From Talpa occidentalis (Eukaryota; Chordata; Mammalia; Eulipotyphla; Talpidae): a DNA stretch of 64,000 nucleotides. Positions 10,451 to 21,498 of the stretch are shown piece after piece. Each line of letters begins with the position of its first letter. The stretch's first letter is position 1. The stretch is taken from NCBI RefSeq assembly GCF_014898055.3, contig NW_023601433.1, positions 88,669,106-88,733,105 of the forward strand, written 5' to 3'. The translations under genes and the position numbers were made by a program. The notes under the pieces were generated by a model. It searched no databases and was not told the origin of the DNA. It was given only the letters and a program-made list of their open reading frames with translations.

Positions 10451-11483
10451 AAGGAGTCTGGATTTTATCTAAGAGTGGTGGGGAGCCATGTCGGGTCTCT
10501 GGAGGGGGCTGCTTCTCTCTGAGCCTGTGGGCAGGATGCCCCTTCAGCAGCCAGGGGGTAAATGGGGTGTCTCCCTTTCCCTGTGCCTGCAGCCACCCGT
10601 CCTGCCGAGGTGCAGGGCAGCCAGCCAGGTGAGGGAAGGGAGCATCCACGTGGTGGAAGGAGGAGGGTTTCTGCGCCCAGGGGCCCTGGCCAGGACGCGG
10701 GGTATCAGCATCTTGGCGATTACAGAGAGGAAGGAAGGAGCGAGAACCTCCATCCGGACTGCCTGCTGGCACGTGAGGGCATCTCTACTGCAAGCTGGCC
10801 GATGGCATGGCCACCTGCCAGCCGGCCAGCCCATGCAGCCCAACCCCTGGAACTGAGGCCCGGGCTCATGGACCCACCACTCTGGGGTGGCCTGGGGGCC
10901 TCTGGGCCGGCTTGTCCCCAGAGAGCAGTGCTGGCGTGGCCAATTAGGCCCTCCTGTCCAGTCTGGGGCAGCGGCGCCTGCTCTGTCCTGTGGCCCAGGC
11001 TGTGGGGCCTGGGGAAGGGCCTTGGCTAATTTGCTGGGCTGCGCCACAGGCCTGCCAGCTAGGTCCCCTCCTCTCCTGGCCCCTGGCCCGCCCCCCTGGC
11101 CCCGCGGTGCTGGTCACGCCTGGGAGCGTGGAGACACTCGCCCCTTGTTCTCAGGCCTGTTGGTCTCTGGCCTGCGCTGCTTGGCAGAGCGCAGTCCCCG
11201 CGGCTCGGACAGGCCTCTCCTCTGTGTGTCGGCCTTCTTTGTCCGCGAGTTGTCGCTTCCCTTGTGCGCCGTGGAACGCAATGGCTTTTGGGTTTACTGA
11301 AAAACGGTGATGACGCAAGTTGTATGTACTTACTCTCTCCCAGTCGAGAATTCAAACGTCCCCCAAACTGGAATGCTCCTTCCCCCGGCGTGGCTGCTCT
11401 CAGCGCGGCTGGGGCTCCGCAGATTCTTTGGGAGACTCTGACCTGCACCTGCCCGTCCCTGCAGCACAGACACACCTGCCTGG
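10451..11483. other. GC-rich unique stretch
   Basis: GC-rich with moderate CpG content around 10.9-11.3 kb, but too weak to call a CpG island by eye. No repeat or exon recognised. Confidence 0.4.
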
Positions 11484-11900
11484 GTGCCAGGCTTGGTCTA
11501 GATCCCGGGGACGTGTCAGTGAGCAAGGCAGGGGCTCTTAGAGGGGAATTGTGTCATGGAGGAGAGTAAAGCGGGTGGGGGTCTGGGGAGCCCTGGAGGG
11601 GGGTACTTTTGTTTAGAGGGTGGCCCCATCGGAGGAGGGCTAGCTGAGAGGGGACAGCTGGAGCAGGGGTGCCGGGAGCAAGTCCCATGGCTGCCCGGGA
11701 GAGGGCGCTCTGGCCCGGCCAGCAGGAAGGGCAAAGGCCCTGAGGTTGCCAGGTGGGTTCCCGGGCAGCCAGAGGCCAGTGTGGGTGGAGGGGCCTGTGG
11801 AGCAGAGAGTGACGAGGATGGATGAAGGGGCAGTGCTTTGGGCTCCCCTGAGTGGGAGGGGCCCTCGTCTGAGTGACCTGGATGGGGAGCAGGAGCAGAG
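11484..11900 (-). repeat. L2-like tail plus unnamed ancient repeat
   Basis: 'gccaggcttggtctagatcccggggacgtgtcagtgagcaaggcaggggctct' is an antisense L2-type tail. Further on, 'gggcaaaggccctgaggttgcc' and 'ccagaggccagtgtgggtgg' repeat phrases seen at about 2055-2110, so this seems to be a second copy of the same old element. Confidence 0.45.
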
Positions 11901-12054
11901 GCGGCCCAGGGAGCGTCACTCCTGGAAGCGGGCATCGCGGGGCTCAGCTGCCCCCGGGGCGCTCTGCCTGGCCCCAGCTCCCTCTGGTTTTGGATTGGTC
12001 TCCTGGGCCTGTCCTCCAGGTGCAGAGATGCCCCGGAGGCTGAGTGGTGGTGGG

Positions 12055-12101
12055 AAGACTTAGCCAAGACTTAGCCAAGATTAGCCAAGACTTAGCCAAG
12101 A
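12055..12101. repeat. Tandem repeat, AGACTTAGCCA unit, 4 copies
   Basis: Four consecutive copies of an 11-bp unit AGACTTAGCCA; the third copy has lost one base (AGATTAGCCA). It is a simple local expansion in otherwise unique DNA. Confidence 0.9.
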
Positions 12102-12530
12102 GGGGGTGCCCCCCTCGTGGGGTGGGACCTGCCTCCCCACCCCCGCCTGCGCACCCAGCCTGGCCCCTGGTCACCAGGCAGAACAAAGGTCGGGTTTCCC
12201 AGCTCCTTGCAAGCGGGGTGAGTGGGGCCCTTGCGCTGTCCTGGGTCAGCTGCCCGCTCTCCTTTAACCATCTGCCTGGGGCTCGAGCAAGCGGCTCCCT
12301 GGGGGTGGGGCACTTTTTGAAGTGCCCGGCGCTTCACTTACGCATGGGCACGGATGGTCTGGAAGGGAGACACAGAAGGTCCCGCAAATCACTTGTTTGT
12401 TCAGCAGGAAACAGAATCTGGGGAGGACATTTCCTCCCTTCTGGGACCCTCGCTGCAGCCCCCACCCACTCTGGTCCCGGTTCATGGTCAGTCTTGTCTG
12501 TGGTGGGCAGGCCTGACCCCGGTTCTTTTG
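12102..12530. other. Unique GC-rich stretch
   Basis: No repeat or exon recognised. Confidence 0.4.
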
Positions 12531-12572
12531 AGCATTGGAATCCTCCAGAGGAAGAGCATTGGAATCCTCCTC
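12531..12572. repeat. Tandem duplication of a 24-bp unit
   Basis: AGCATTGGAATCCTCC occurs at 12531 and again at 12555. The first copy is followed by AGAGGAAG, which joins directly to the second copy. The second copy ends after TC. Confidence 0.85.
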
Positions 12573-12645
12573 ACCCCGTCTCCCCGGATGTGGGGGCACG
12601 GCCTTGGTCTGGCCTTTACGTCCCAAGCCTTCTACAGAATATGTC

Positions 12646-12650
<5 letters not shown>

Positions 12651-12677
<27 letters not shown>
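12651..12677. repeat. (GT)n microsatellite
   Basis: About 13 GT dinucleotides followed by a GC/CG alternating stretch (GCGCCCGCGCACG), a potential Z-DNA-forming run. Confidence 0.95.
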
Positions 12678-12680
<3 letters not shown>

Positions 12681-12767
12681 CCGCGCACGTGCTAAAGTAT
12701 AAAAGTAAAATAAAAGATTCTGGAACTTACTGGCAATCAGTTTTAGAATGAGCGGGCGTTACCATTT

Positions 12768-13275
12768 TTCTTAAAATTGAGGTGAAACTCACATCCTATA
12801 AAACAAAGCATTAAAGTGAACACTTCAGACGTTTTCAGCCCATTCCAGCGTCGCGCGGCCACCACCTCTATCGAGTTTCAAAACATTTGTGGCATCACCC
12901 CAAAGGAGACCCTGCACCCACAAGCACTCTTTCCCGGTCTCCCCACCCCCCGCCAACTCCCAGCCCCTGTCTCTGTGGACTTGCCTGTTGGTGATTCTGC
13001 ACCTGCTTGAAATCACACTCTGGGTGGCCTTTCCTGCCCGCCCTCCCTCTAGTGTCCCTGGGCCAGTCTGTGCCAGCCGGTCAGGGCTCCGTCCCTGCAG
13101 GCTGAGTCCCAAGCCCAGTGCCCGGGGTGACGCCTTTTGCTTATGATTCACTTGCTGGTGGACTTTTGGGTTGTCTCCTCGGCCTGATGTGGACAGCGCT
13201 GTGTGGACGTTTGTGGGTGATTTGTCTGAGTAGCTATTTCTGTTCTCTGGGCTACCTGGCACTTTAAAAAAGTGT
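12768..13275 (-). mobile_element. L1M LINE 3' region, antisense
   Basis: 'ttaaaattgaggtgaaactcacatcctataaaac', 'ggccaccacctctatcgagtttcaaaacatttg', 'ggcatcaccccaaaggagaccctgcaccca' and 'gtctctgtggacttgcctgttggtgattctgca' follow the antisense L1M consensus in order. Diverged, no coding capacity. Confidence 0.8.
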
Positions 13276-13465
13276 GAGAACATCGGAACTGCCTGTGACC
13301 CGTGCCTGGGAGGGTGGCAGGAATGGCCAGTGGGGCGAGCCGGCACCCCGAGGCTGCCAAAAGACGCTTAGTTTCTGTCAAATGGCTTCTGAGTGGTCAC
13401 TCTGAGGCTTCTTGTCCATGGTGCCCTCTCCATTGTGGGCACTCACTATAATAACTGCCCTGTTC
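13276..13465. other. Unique sequence
   Basis: No feature recognised in this short stretch. Confidence 0.4.
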
Positions 13466-13469
13466 ACGT

Positions 13470-13640
13470 TCTGCTTATCGCCATCTGACTGAACCTCCCT
13501 TTGTGGCCTGGCTGGCTGGTTTACTTGTGCATGATCTAATGCCCTCGCTGTAGACTGGACGTGACGTCCATGAGAATTGAGACCAGCGCTACCTCACCCC
13601 TGTGTTCCTGGCACCTACAGGGGGTTCTTGGTCGACAGTG
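13470..13640 (+). repeat. L2 LINE 3' UTR fragment
   Basis: 'gtagactggacgtgacgtccatgagaattgagaccagcgc' and 'ctgtgttcctggcacctacagggggttc' follow the L2 3' end ('ctagactgtgagctccatgagggcagggacc ... tccccagcacctagaacagtgc'). Confidence 0.55.
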
Positions 13641-13708
13641 CCAGCTTAGAGTCTACATTCTGAAAATGCCAGAGGCTGGACTGTTGCTAAATACTTCTTT
13701 AGGATAAC

Positions 13709-13915
13709 TTACCCATCCACCCATCGGCCAGCCAGCCACCCACCCGTTATCTCTCCCTCGCCTTCTCCGTCCATCATCCACACATTCTTCCTTCCCTCCC
13801 GCCTTCCCTTCCCCTGTCGATGCACCCACCCGCCCATCCGGCCATCGGCCAGCCATATCCATCCATCCGTCCTCCATAACCCTCCATCCATCCATCCTCC
13901 ATTCCTCCAGCCACC
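13709..13915. repeat. CCAT/CCAC-rich degenerate tetranucleotide tract
   Basis: Long pyrimidine-biased run of CCAT, CCAC, CCTC and GGCC-interrupted units (for example 'catccatccgtcctccataaccctccatccatccatcctcc'). It is an old, diverged microsatellite; the matching open frames (Trp/Gly/Asp-rich) are artefacts. Confidence 0.85.
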
Positions 13916-14639
13916 TGACCCGCACTGACTGGCACTGAGCGGCTGGCGTGCCCTTTGGCATTGGGGACAGAAAGACGGTCCCCCCCCCTGCATGAGCGCT
14001 CAGTCTACGTGGAAGACCGGCCCACGATCTCAGTCACACCTGACCTCTTTGACCTCTACGCTTAGTCTGCCTGCTGTCTTGGTCGGCCGGGCGGCCAGCA
14101 CAAATGCCACCCGTGCGGCTTCAGAAGCAGGCGGGTTTCCTCAGGGGCTGGGCTGCGGTCTGGTGTGGGGGCGGCTCTCTGCCTGGCTCGCGACAGCCCC
14201 TTTCACTGCTCCTCCCAGGGTCTTGGGGGGCAGCTGTCGGGGAGAGAGGGAGAGGGAGAGAGAGCCTGCTCATCTACACGAGACGAGAGTCCTGGAGCCC
14301 CAGAAAGACATCAAGGAGAGAAAGCAACGTGCCTAAGTGAACAGAAGGAACATGGGGGGCGGGGGGCGGGAGCACGCGCTCTGGTCCTTTATAAGCTCAT
14401 GTGTCCTGCTAGCAGACCCCACCCTTGGGGCCTGGTTTGATTTTAATTATCCCCCCGAAAGCCCCATCTCCAAATAGTCACCCGCCTTCACCAACACCTA
14501 AGCTCCTTTCTCTAATGCCAGGCTCTGGGGCCTCGGGCCTGTGGAGAACCACAGCGCGCTCCCCTCCGTCCTGCAGGCTCTGGGGATTACCCTGTTTCTC
14601 GGCCTGATTCTCTGCTCTGTGAGCGGGGCACATTGACAG
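13916..14639. other. Unique GC-rich stretch with a short GA tract
   Basis: GAGAGAGGGAGAGGGAGAGA-type purine tract at about 14242-14263. G-run GGGGGGCGGGGGGCGGG at about 14353-14369. No exon or repeat family recognised. Confidence 0.45.
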
Positions 14640-15085
14640 GATGTCAAAAAAGGTCACTGATAACTTATCAAAATTAGTTCCTGAGAAAAGGAGACGGTGA
14701 TTCCTCTTCTGGCCTGGATTGGGGGTGCCGCTGGCAGCCGCCTGGATGGCTGGTTAGAAGAGGGCTTTCTGGGTGGCCCTCCGGGCTGAGGGCCGCCTCC
14801 TTCGCCATCCGCGGTGGCCTGGAGGTGCAGTGGCCGCTGGCTGTGATTTTGGCATCGGCCAAGTTGGGGCCACCGGGCCCTGAGCCCCAAAGCTTGCAGA
14901 TCCCTGCCCAGAGCGCGCTGGACTGCAGTCACCATTGCTCGCCTCTAATTAGGGGGAGCGGGTAAGTTCATCTGGGAGGCTGTTTCATCCGCGTTGTGTA
15001 ATTAGTAACATATGATGCTTGTGTTAGCTCAATGGAAAGTTACGGTGATTAATACGGGTATCAAAGCAGAACCATAAATCAACAG
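14640..15085. promoter_or_regulatory. Candidate regulatory element (AT-rich, homeodomain-type motifs)
   Basis: Contains TGATAACTTATCAAAATTAG (14657-14676), CTAATTAG (14944-14951), GTAATTAG near 15000, GTGATTAATAC, and TCAAAG followed by CATAAATCA. These words are dense against a GC-rich surrounding and there is no recognised repeat. Conservation is expected for such an element but was not tested. Confidence 0.3.
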
Positions 15086-15478
15086 ACTCGGGGCACTTGG
15101 AGCTCACGGCTGGCAGGCAGAGCACCAGCCCGGGCCCCTCAGGAGTCAGGCTTCCAGCAGCCTCGCCGGGTGCTGGGGTGACCAGAGCCCAGGCTGGGTC
15201 ACTCACGTCGCTCAACCCCAACTCCCCTATCTTGAAAATGGGGGACCAGCACTTACCCGACGATGGGTGTTTTAGAGCCTGGATGATCTTTGCAGAGAGA
15301 AGGTCACCCTTCCCCGCAGACCCCCTCTCTTTTCATTGCTCCTACGTGCTGTCAAGATGAAAACTGTCAGGAACTTGGGCCCAGAGAGCCTGCTGAGACA
15401 TTTGTCCAGCTCATTTCCTTGTGTGCAAACTGTGCTCACTGTCCCAGCGGCGACTGCAGGGATGTGGGAAGATCCTCA
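15086..15478. other. Unique sequence
   Basis: No repeat or exon recognised. Confidence 0.4.
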
Positions 15479-15479
15479 G

Positions 15480-15865
15480 CTGATGAAATAAATGATGATA
15501 ATATCCACACAAGGGAATATTATGCAGCTGTTAAAAAACCAGGCAGGTCTATACTGATAAAGCATGTTGGAGAACAGTGTGTGTGTGTGTGTGTGTGCAC
15601 GCGTGCATGCGTGTGCGCTCGCATGCATGTGCATGCAAGGATACATGTGTAGATGTTTGCAAATATGTGGAGTACTGGGTTAGGGGTTCCCATGAAACTG
15701 GTTACTCCTCGGAGGGAAGGGGTACGTGGGACAGGGCTGGGGGCAACTTCATCCCCTCCCCGTTCTCATTTGTATCTTCTTCATTTTATGCCATGAACAT
15801 TTATGCATTTATTTATGTAAATGATTTAACTTAAAATATTTTAAAAGGAAAAATAAAAAAGGCAA
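15480..15865 (+). mobile_element. L1 LINE 3' end with internal GT microsatellite
   Basis: 'atatccacacaagggaatattatgcagctgttaaaaaacc' is the typical L1M 3' region. It continues through a (GT)n/GCATGC tract at 15577-15640 and ends in AT-rich sequence with an AAATAAAAAA-type tail near 15850. The tract may have grown from a GT-rich point inside the element. Confidence 0.7.
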
Positions 15866-16259
15866 CCACCCAATCCTCTTTTTCCTCCCTAAGTAAGATA
15901 AAAGGGCTGAATCTGCTACTTTTGTGCCTCTCTCATCCGGGGCAGGCCAAGGGCCTTCAGAAACTTTTCTCTTTGCTGTGCATTTTGTAAGGCTCTGCAT
16001 CTGGCTTCTAGAATCTCAGTGCAGAAATGAAATCTGAAAATCTCAGACACCAACACATGCATTCTAGGTTGAGAGAGAAAAACCCTCTCCTGACCAGATT
16101 CCTCCTGTCAGCTGGGACCTAGATTTGGACCTGGATTTGGCCCTGGCAATGGATACCTTGAACTTTCCCATCACCCCCTCCTGCTGGGCCCTGAGGGCCC
16201 ATGTGCAGCTCGACGGCTCCACATATTCCCTCAGCTCCCAAAGAGAAATGCTGGGATGA
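15866..16259. other. Unique sequence
   Basis: No repeat or exon recognised. Confidence 0.4.
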
Positions 16260-16836
16260 GGAGGAGAATAGAATTATCCAGCCATTCCACTCCTGGGTTT
16301 AGACCCCAAAGACTTGAAAACAGGTTTTCAAAGGCCTGTCCATGCATGTCCACAGCGGTCAAGGGTGCTCTGTTCTAGCGGCCCAGGTGTCCATCTATTC
16401 ATCGAGGATGAATGAATTAATCGTGCTCTGTCCAAATGATGCAACCAATATTATTCAGCCAAAAAAGGGACAAAGTGCTAAAACAGCCTGGAAAAGCCAC
16501 ACCTGGAAGAGCCTTAAAAACACGGTTGGTGCTCAGTGAAAGAAGCCAGACAGCAGGGACCCCAGGTTGTGCCATTCTATTTCTGGCAAGTGCTGGGAAC
16601 AGGCCACCCTCGGAGACAGATGCAAACTGGTTGCCAGGCGCTGGGGAAGGGGAGATGGGGACGGCTGTAACCCTGCTATAAATGCAGGGTTACCTTTTGG
16701 GGTGAGTAGAACGTTCTGGAACTTGACGGAGGTGATGGCTACACAGCATGGTGAACGTGCTGGGTGCTGCTGGTTTGCTCACTTTAAAATGTTGAATTTA
16801 AGGTTATGTGAATTTCATCTCAATTTGAAAAAATGA
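16260..16836 (+). mobile_element. L1M LINE 3' end, long fragment
   Basis: Landmarks in order: 'ccattccactcctgggtttagacc', 'caatattattcagccaaaaaaggg', 'gtgaaagaagccagacagcaggg', 'ggttgccaggcgctgggg', 'acgttctggaacttgacggaggtgatggctacac', and the terminal 'aaggttatgtgaatttcatctcaatttgaaaaa'. It is clearly an old L1M 3' terminus with about 20-30% visible divergence by eye and no open frame. Confidence 0.85.
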
Positions 16837-17175
16837 GAGCCTTTGTAGCCAGAGACCCGAGTCTCTAGATTATTTGTCCCTGGCTTGAGAGATCAATATC
16901 TGGAGTGCTGTGATAAATTGGATTAAAAAATACATAGCTGCGCGGCAAGCTCTCTCACGGCATCTGGGGGACCATGGCAGCGATGAAGAAGGCTCTGCCA
17001 GTTTGGACAAATATTCCGAGTGACGCCAGTAGCACAAGATGCACTCTCTGCGGTGTTAAATTGTTTTCCCTGAATCTCTAGGGGAGGAATTTGGCTGATT
17101 TAGTGGGTTCTGGCCAGGAAGTTGGATCTCAATTAATAATTCATATTAATCAGAAGTGTGTGTAATGAGGTGAGG
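16837..17175. promoter_or_regulatory. Candidate regulatory element (AT-rich, motif-dense)
   Basis: Directly after the L1 tail lies a non-repeat stretch with GGATTA, GATCAATATC, TTAAATTGTTTTCC and a palindrome-like CAATTAATAATTCATATTAATCAG at 17129-17152. Such homeodomain/OTX-like words in a low-mutation-looking, non-repetitive patch are typical of conserved non-coding elements. Function and conservation are inferred. Confidence 0.35.
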
Positions 17176-17599
17176 AGCATCTGATACGTGACGGTCCTGG
17201 GCAGCTGTGCGTGCCCACCTGACATCCTGGGGCAGCTGCCTCCCACCCCCAGTGCCCTGTGGAGTGGGCGGAGGCTGCCCTTCCCCGGGGTGGGGTCCTC
17301 TCCTTCCAGCCAGTGCTGCCTGGCTCACAGGCTCATGTCCAGTTCAGTGGCCAGCAGTTGTGGGGAGCCCAGCCAGGAGAGTTTTGGGCCTGAAGATGAT
17401 GACCAGGGACGGGTTCACGAAGGCAGCCGGGCTGACATCTGGCATCTGGCATGACAGCTGTGAGCTCTCTATCCCTTTGTCTCACCAGGGGGACCCCGTG
17501 GCACTGGATCAATTCTGTGGACACCACCCCACTTCCTAGAATGCCACAAGCGGCCCCCCCCAATTGAGGGACCCCTGACCGTCTCACCAATAATCACAT
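17176..17599. other. Unique sequence
   Basis: No repeat or exon recognised. Confidence 0.4.
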
Positions 17600-17720
17600 T
17601 TCAGGGAATCTGCTCCGTGCCAGTCCTTTCTAAGCATTTCACGTGTATCAGCTCACTGATTCTCGTGACAGCCTCCCAGGTAATACCCGGCCCCTTCTGC
17701 CCTGTCCCCAGACCTGGACG
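17600..17720 (-). repeat. MIR SINE fragment, antisense
   Basis: 'ccgtgccagtcctttctaagcatttcacgtgtatcagctcactgattctcgtgacagcctcccaggtaatacc' matches reverse-complement MIR ('gtgccaggcactgttctaagcgctttacatgtattaactcatttaatcctcacaac'). Confidence 0.75.
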
Positions 17721-18761
17721 ATACCCACAACAGCCATTCCGATTGTAACAGTGTTGATCAATCAGCTGGAATGAGCCTCAACTCTTATAAAATCATTTTA
17801 TGTGATGTGGGCTGAAGGAGTGTTTCAATATGGAGTGCAGTGGGAGAGTCCACAAAGGAAAACCGCCCAGGAGTTGGAAGGTCTTAAAACTTCCTTGGTG
17901 GTAACTGGCCTGCCTGAAACAAAGTGATTATATAGAGGATGTAAGTAAGTCCTGGAGGAACAATGGAAATTCAGGGAAAGGAGAACCAAGGGCAGATCTG
18001 GGAAGGCTTCCTGGAGGTGGTGTGACTTCAGTTGGGCCTTGAGGAGCTGGTTGAACTTGGAAACCTTGTGGGAGGGGATATTGGAAGAGGGGGGAAGTTT
18101 CTGTGTTCCTGGGCCAGAGCCTAACTGGTACCAGGGGCATTCCTGTGGGGTGGGGAGAAAGGTACCCCCTCATGGAGGGGTCTCAGAGGCCAAGGGCTGC
18201 AGTCTGGATTTAGGGGCTCCTGCAGTCTTTAGGGGTGAGACTGTTTTGATGTGAACCTTGTGAAATCATCCCCCTGAATGTGTGTGTGTTATTGCAGGAA
18301 AGGGGGAGAAAATCACCCCACACAACCTTCACTGGCATGGGGTGAAGGAACAATGGGCATTGTGGAGGTTGAGCCGTGTGTTTTGCTGGTACATATTTAT
18401 CCTGCTCTCTTCCATCGCTGACTCAAGGTGGTGCACAAAAATGAATCGGTATCAAGATTTAAACAATTGATCCAAAGGAAATTAAGAGAGCATTGAATAG
18501 TCAGTGTGACACAGGAGCGGCCCTATCAATCGTCCTGGGCATCCTGGCAGCCAGAGCCACTAAGGGAGCAGTCACAGAAGCCAGGTTTTCCATAAACAGG
18601 GGCCCGGCCCAGCGACAAGAATCCCTCCCCAGGGGACTGTGCATTACTGGACTTCCTGCACTCATGTGCTTGGCTGGGGACTCCGGTGCCCGAACATGGA
18701 CATGCTGTCCGACGGACAGGCTGTGTAGACATTCAGTTCCCACTGGACATCCTCCTGGGGC
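17721..18761. other. Unassigned stretch
   Basis: A purine-rich patch at 17935-18060 ('gggaaggcttcctggaggtgg', 'gggccttgaggagctgg') resembles the unnamed ancient repeat at 1780-2325. The rest shows no recognised feature. Confidence 0.35.
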
Positions 18762-18966
18762 AGGCTTCAGCCTTGCCATTGTGGGTTGGATAATTCTTTG
18801 TTGTGGGGTCTGTTCTGTGCCCTGAGGTCCAGCACCCCTTGGACTCTACCCCCTAGAGGCCAGTAGCAGTTCCTCACCCCCACGTGTGACGACCAGTAAT
18901 ACCTGCAGACACTGCCGATGGCCACCGGGGCAGGATTGCCCCCATGTGGGAACTGCTGCCCTGCCA
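18762..18966 (-). mobile_element. MER5A hAT-Charlie DNA transposon, antisense
   Basis: Almost full-length reverse-complement MER5A: 'ttgtgggttggataattctttgttgtggggtctgttctgtgccctgagg', 'cctctaccccctagaggccagtagcag', 'gtgacgaccagtaatacctgcagacactgcc', and GGGCAGGATTGCCCCC leading into 'gggaactgctg', the mutated counterpart of the terminal 'gagaaccactg'. It is a non-autonomous element with no coding capacity. Confidence 0.85.
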
Positions 18967-19524
18967 GAAAAGGCACCGTCCTCCCCGCCCATCCTTTTAT
19001 CAGTGTCTCCCAAGGACCAGGAGCTGACGCTTCGTTGAAGCATAATGAACGGTACAGCCAGTGCCCATCACAGAGTGAAATTGCTAGTCTTGCAAGAAAT
19101 GCAGGATTTCAGGAAGTCGATGGAAGTGATGTTGGCGAATTGCCGGAACCACCGCGAAACCACTGACCCGCGAGGGGCTGTCAAGAGTCAGAGCACTTAG
19201 CACTTGAGGGAGAGGAAATCCTCGGAGGCTTCAAAATAGAACCATTTGAACTTCAAAGGAGTAAGAGATGACCTTGGGGAAATGGACGATGCCCTGGAAT
19301 TCTGGCCAAAGGGCATGTCTTTAGGATCCCAGACAGAAGTCCATTGTGGAGGGGGCCGTGACCTCCTGCAGTTAGCAGTTGTGTTGGGTGAGTTAAATGA
19401 TTGCTTGCAGTGCTGGGTTTGTGCTTTAGTCTGAGAGTTGGCTAACAGTTGCAGTTAATTATAAAAAATGTATAATTTACATTTTGGAAAACATAAGAAA
19501 ATTGCCGTAGTTGTATTTGCTTTG
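18967..19524. other. Unique sequence
   Basis: No repeat or exon recognised. An AT-rich patch at about 19450-19530 leads into the L1 fragment and its T-run. Confidence 0.4.
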
Positions 19525-20075
19525 TCTTTTTTTTTTGTGGTAGAATTTGCATAACAAAATTCACCCATTTAACTCATTTGTCAGTGTACAGTTCAGCAGT
19601 ATTGATGTATTTACCATGTCGTGCAACCATCACCACTATCTAGCTGGAGAACATGTTTGTCACCTCAAAATAAGACCACGCCTGTTGATGGTCACTCCTC
19701 ACTTGTCCTCCTGGGCCCCTGCCCCCGGTCTTCACTAATCCTCTTTCCGTCTCTAGGTTTGCCTGCTCCGGACATTTCACACAAATGGGGTCATAAAATA
19801 GGAGGCCTTTCGTGTCTGGCTCCTTTCACTTGGCATGATATGGCCAAGGCTCATCCACACGGTAGCATGGGAAATGCCTCATTCCTTTTTCATGGCTGAA
19901 TAATACTCCGTGGTATGGCTGGGTCACACTTTGCTTATGCATTCATTTAGGTCATTTCCACTTTTTGGCTATCACGACTGAAGATGCTATGAAGATTCAT
20001 GTAGAAGTTTTTGTTTTCATTTCCCTTGGGTGTACACGTAGGTGGAGTTGCTGGGTTATATGCTAATCCTATGCC
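19525..20075 (-). mobile_element. L1M LINE 3' region, antisense, long fragment
   Basis: T-run, then 'gtggtagaatttgcataacaaaattcaccc', 'gtgcaaccatcaccactatctagctggag', 'ggtttgcctgctccggacatttcac', 'ctcctttcacttggcatgatatgg', 'tcctttttcatggctgaataatactcc' and 'ttgggtgtacacgtaggtggagttgctggg'. All landmarks are antisense L1M in the right order. Confidence 0.9.
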
Positions 20076-20479
20076 AGATGTGTTCTATGTTAATTGTAAT
20101 ATGATGGATCTATGGTGATTCTATATCATGGCTATTTTTAATTGTGAGATTTCAGTCTTTAAGTGAGCCCACTTGGCCTGGTTTTAAGCTTCCCAGGGTA
20201 CCAGCTCTTCTCTGATATTAAGGACCTCCAGGGGACAGTTGCCTAGGAGACTGGTGTCTCCCCTACTACTGAATCCTGTTGAAGCATCAGTCCTGTTGTT
20301 TTTAGGTGGGCGACTGTCTTGTCAGATGCAGGACCCCTGGGGTTTCAGGAGAGACTCCAGACCCTCTTCCCTGCTGAGCACACCTCCTCTCAGTGAAAGT
20401 TCCAAGGGCAGGGCCAGGAAAAAGACCAGCTGACTCTATAGGATTTCTTTCAGAAAGGCTCTCATCTCTTTCCTGGCTT
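20076..20479. other. Unassigned stretch
   Basis: Partly AT-rich, following the L1 fragment. No exon or named repeat recognised. Confidence 0.4.
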
Positions 20480-20790
20480 TTCCTGACCACTTAAAAAATT
20501 AAAAAAATGTTGTCTTCTTGAATTGAAAGCAGACACACAGTATAAATCAGCTAATAGGAGACAGGTGTTTGCTAAAAAGCATTTCCTCCCATTCTTGACC
20601 CCTAGCTCCCCAAAGCCTTAAACACACACATGCACACACACATACATACAAATATACTTTTTACACTTTCATATTTCTCTCTCTTGACATAGCTGAATAT
20701 TGCCTTATGCCAGCAGATATAACCACTCATTTTGCCTGGCTGTATAGTATTCCACACATAGTGTTTCAGGTGGATATGACTCAGAAAGAA
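20480..20790 (-). mobile_element. Old L1 fragment, antisense
   Basis: 'acacacacatacatacaaatatactttttac', 'agcagatataaccactcattttgcctggctgtatagtattccacacatag' matches an L1M antisense 3' region ('cacctcattctttttaacggctgcatagtattccattg'). Includes a CA/CATA microsatellite at about 20620-20655. Confidence 0.55.
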
Positions 20791-21498
20791 GAGAACCCTT
20801 GCTTGTGGGCCTTGCACACTCACATGCCACACCACGGGCAGGTCAAACTCCCAAGTCCATTAACCAGGATGCAGGGCTCTGGTCAGAAGTGAGTGGCCAC
20901 CAGGGCAGAACAGGTGCAACTATTCTGTAGTCTCCCTCAGCCCTCTGTGTACCCAGTGGGGTGTGGGGTCGCTGTCCACATAAGGCAGACCAACTTCCCA
21001 GCCAGTTGGGAAAAATTCCTGTTGGGAATTTCAGCAGGGAGCAGCAGAGCACTGAACCAGGGTGAGGCTTTCTGAGAGCAGGCCCTAGTTGCACATTTAG
21101 GAAGCTGGCCACAAACATAGGCAAGTCTTGCCAGACATGGGAAGTGCATTTCTGGCTGCCTTTTTTTTATTATTTTGGATTTCTATCATGTTTCTGGAAG
21201 AATTTATTCTATTAGGATAGGCTGGCTGCTATGTGAACACCCCTCACATCTCCTGGCTTTCTCCAATAGAAGTTTATTTCTCTCTTGTGAAACACTTCAG
21301 TCAGGGTGTGATTCCGGGACTCAGGATTCTGGCTCACCCCCAAGGGCCCAGTCTGTGCCTCAGTGACCCCCTGGAGTCTCTCTTCTGCAACAGAGATTGC
21401 CTATGAGGACCACCTGGGGTGTTACCAACCAGGCCTGGAAGTGGGCCTCTCCCTTCTGCTCATGGCCCTTTGGCTGGAATTCAGTCACATGGCTACTC
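20791..21498. other. Unassigned stretch
   Basis: No repeat or exon recognised. Confidence 0.4.

Noticed and set aside
13653..13993. Trp/Asp/Gly-rich minus-strand frames
   Set aside because: Translation of a CCAT-type microsatellite.
16260..16836. Potentially active L1
   Set aside because: Only decayed 3' ends of L1 are present in the window; no ORF1 or ORF2 frame or 5' UTR is visible.
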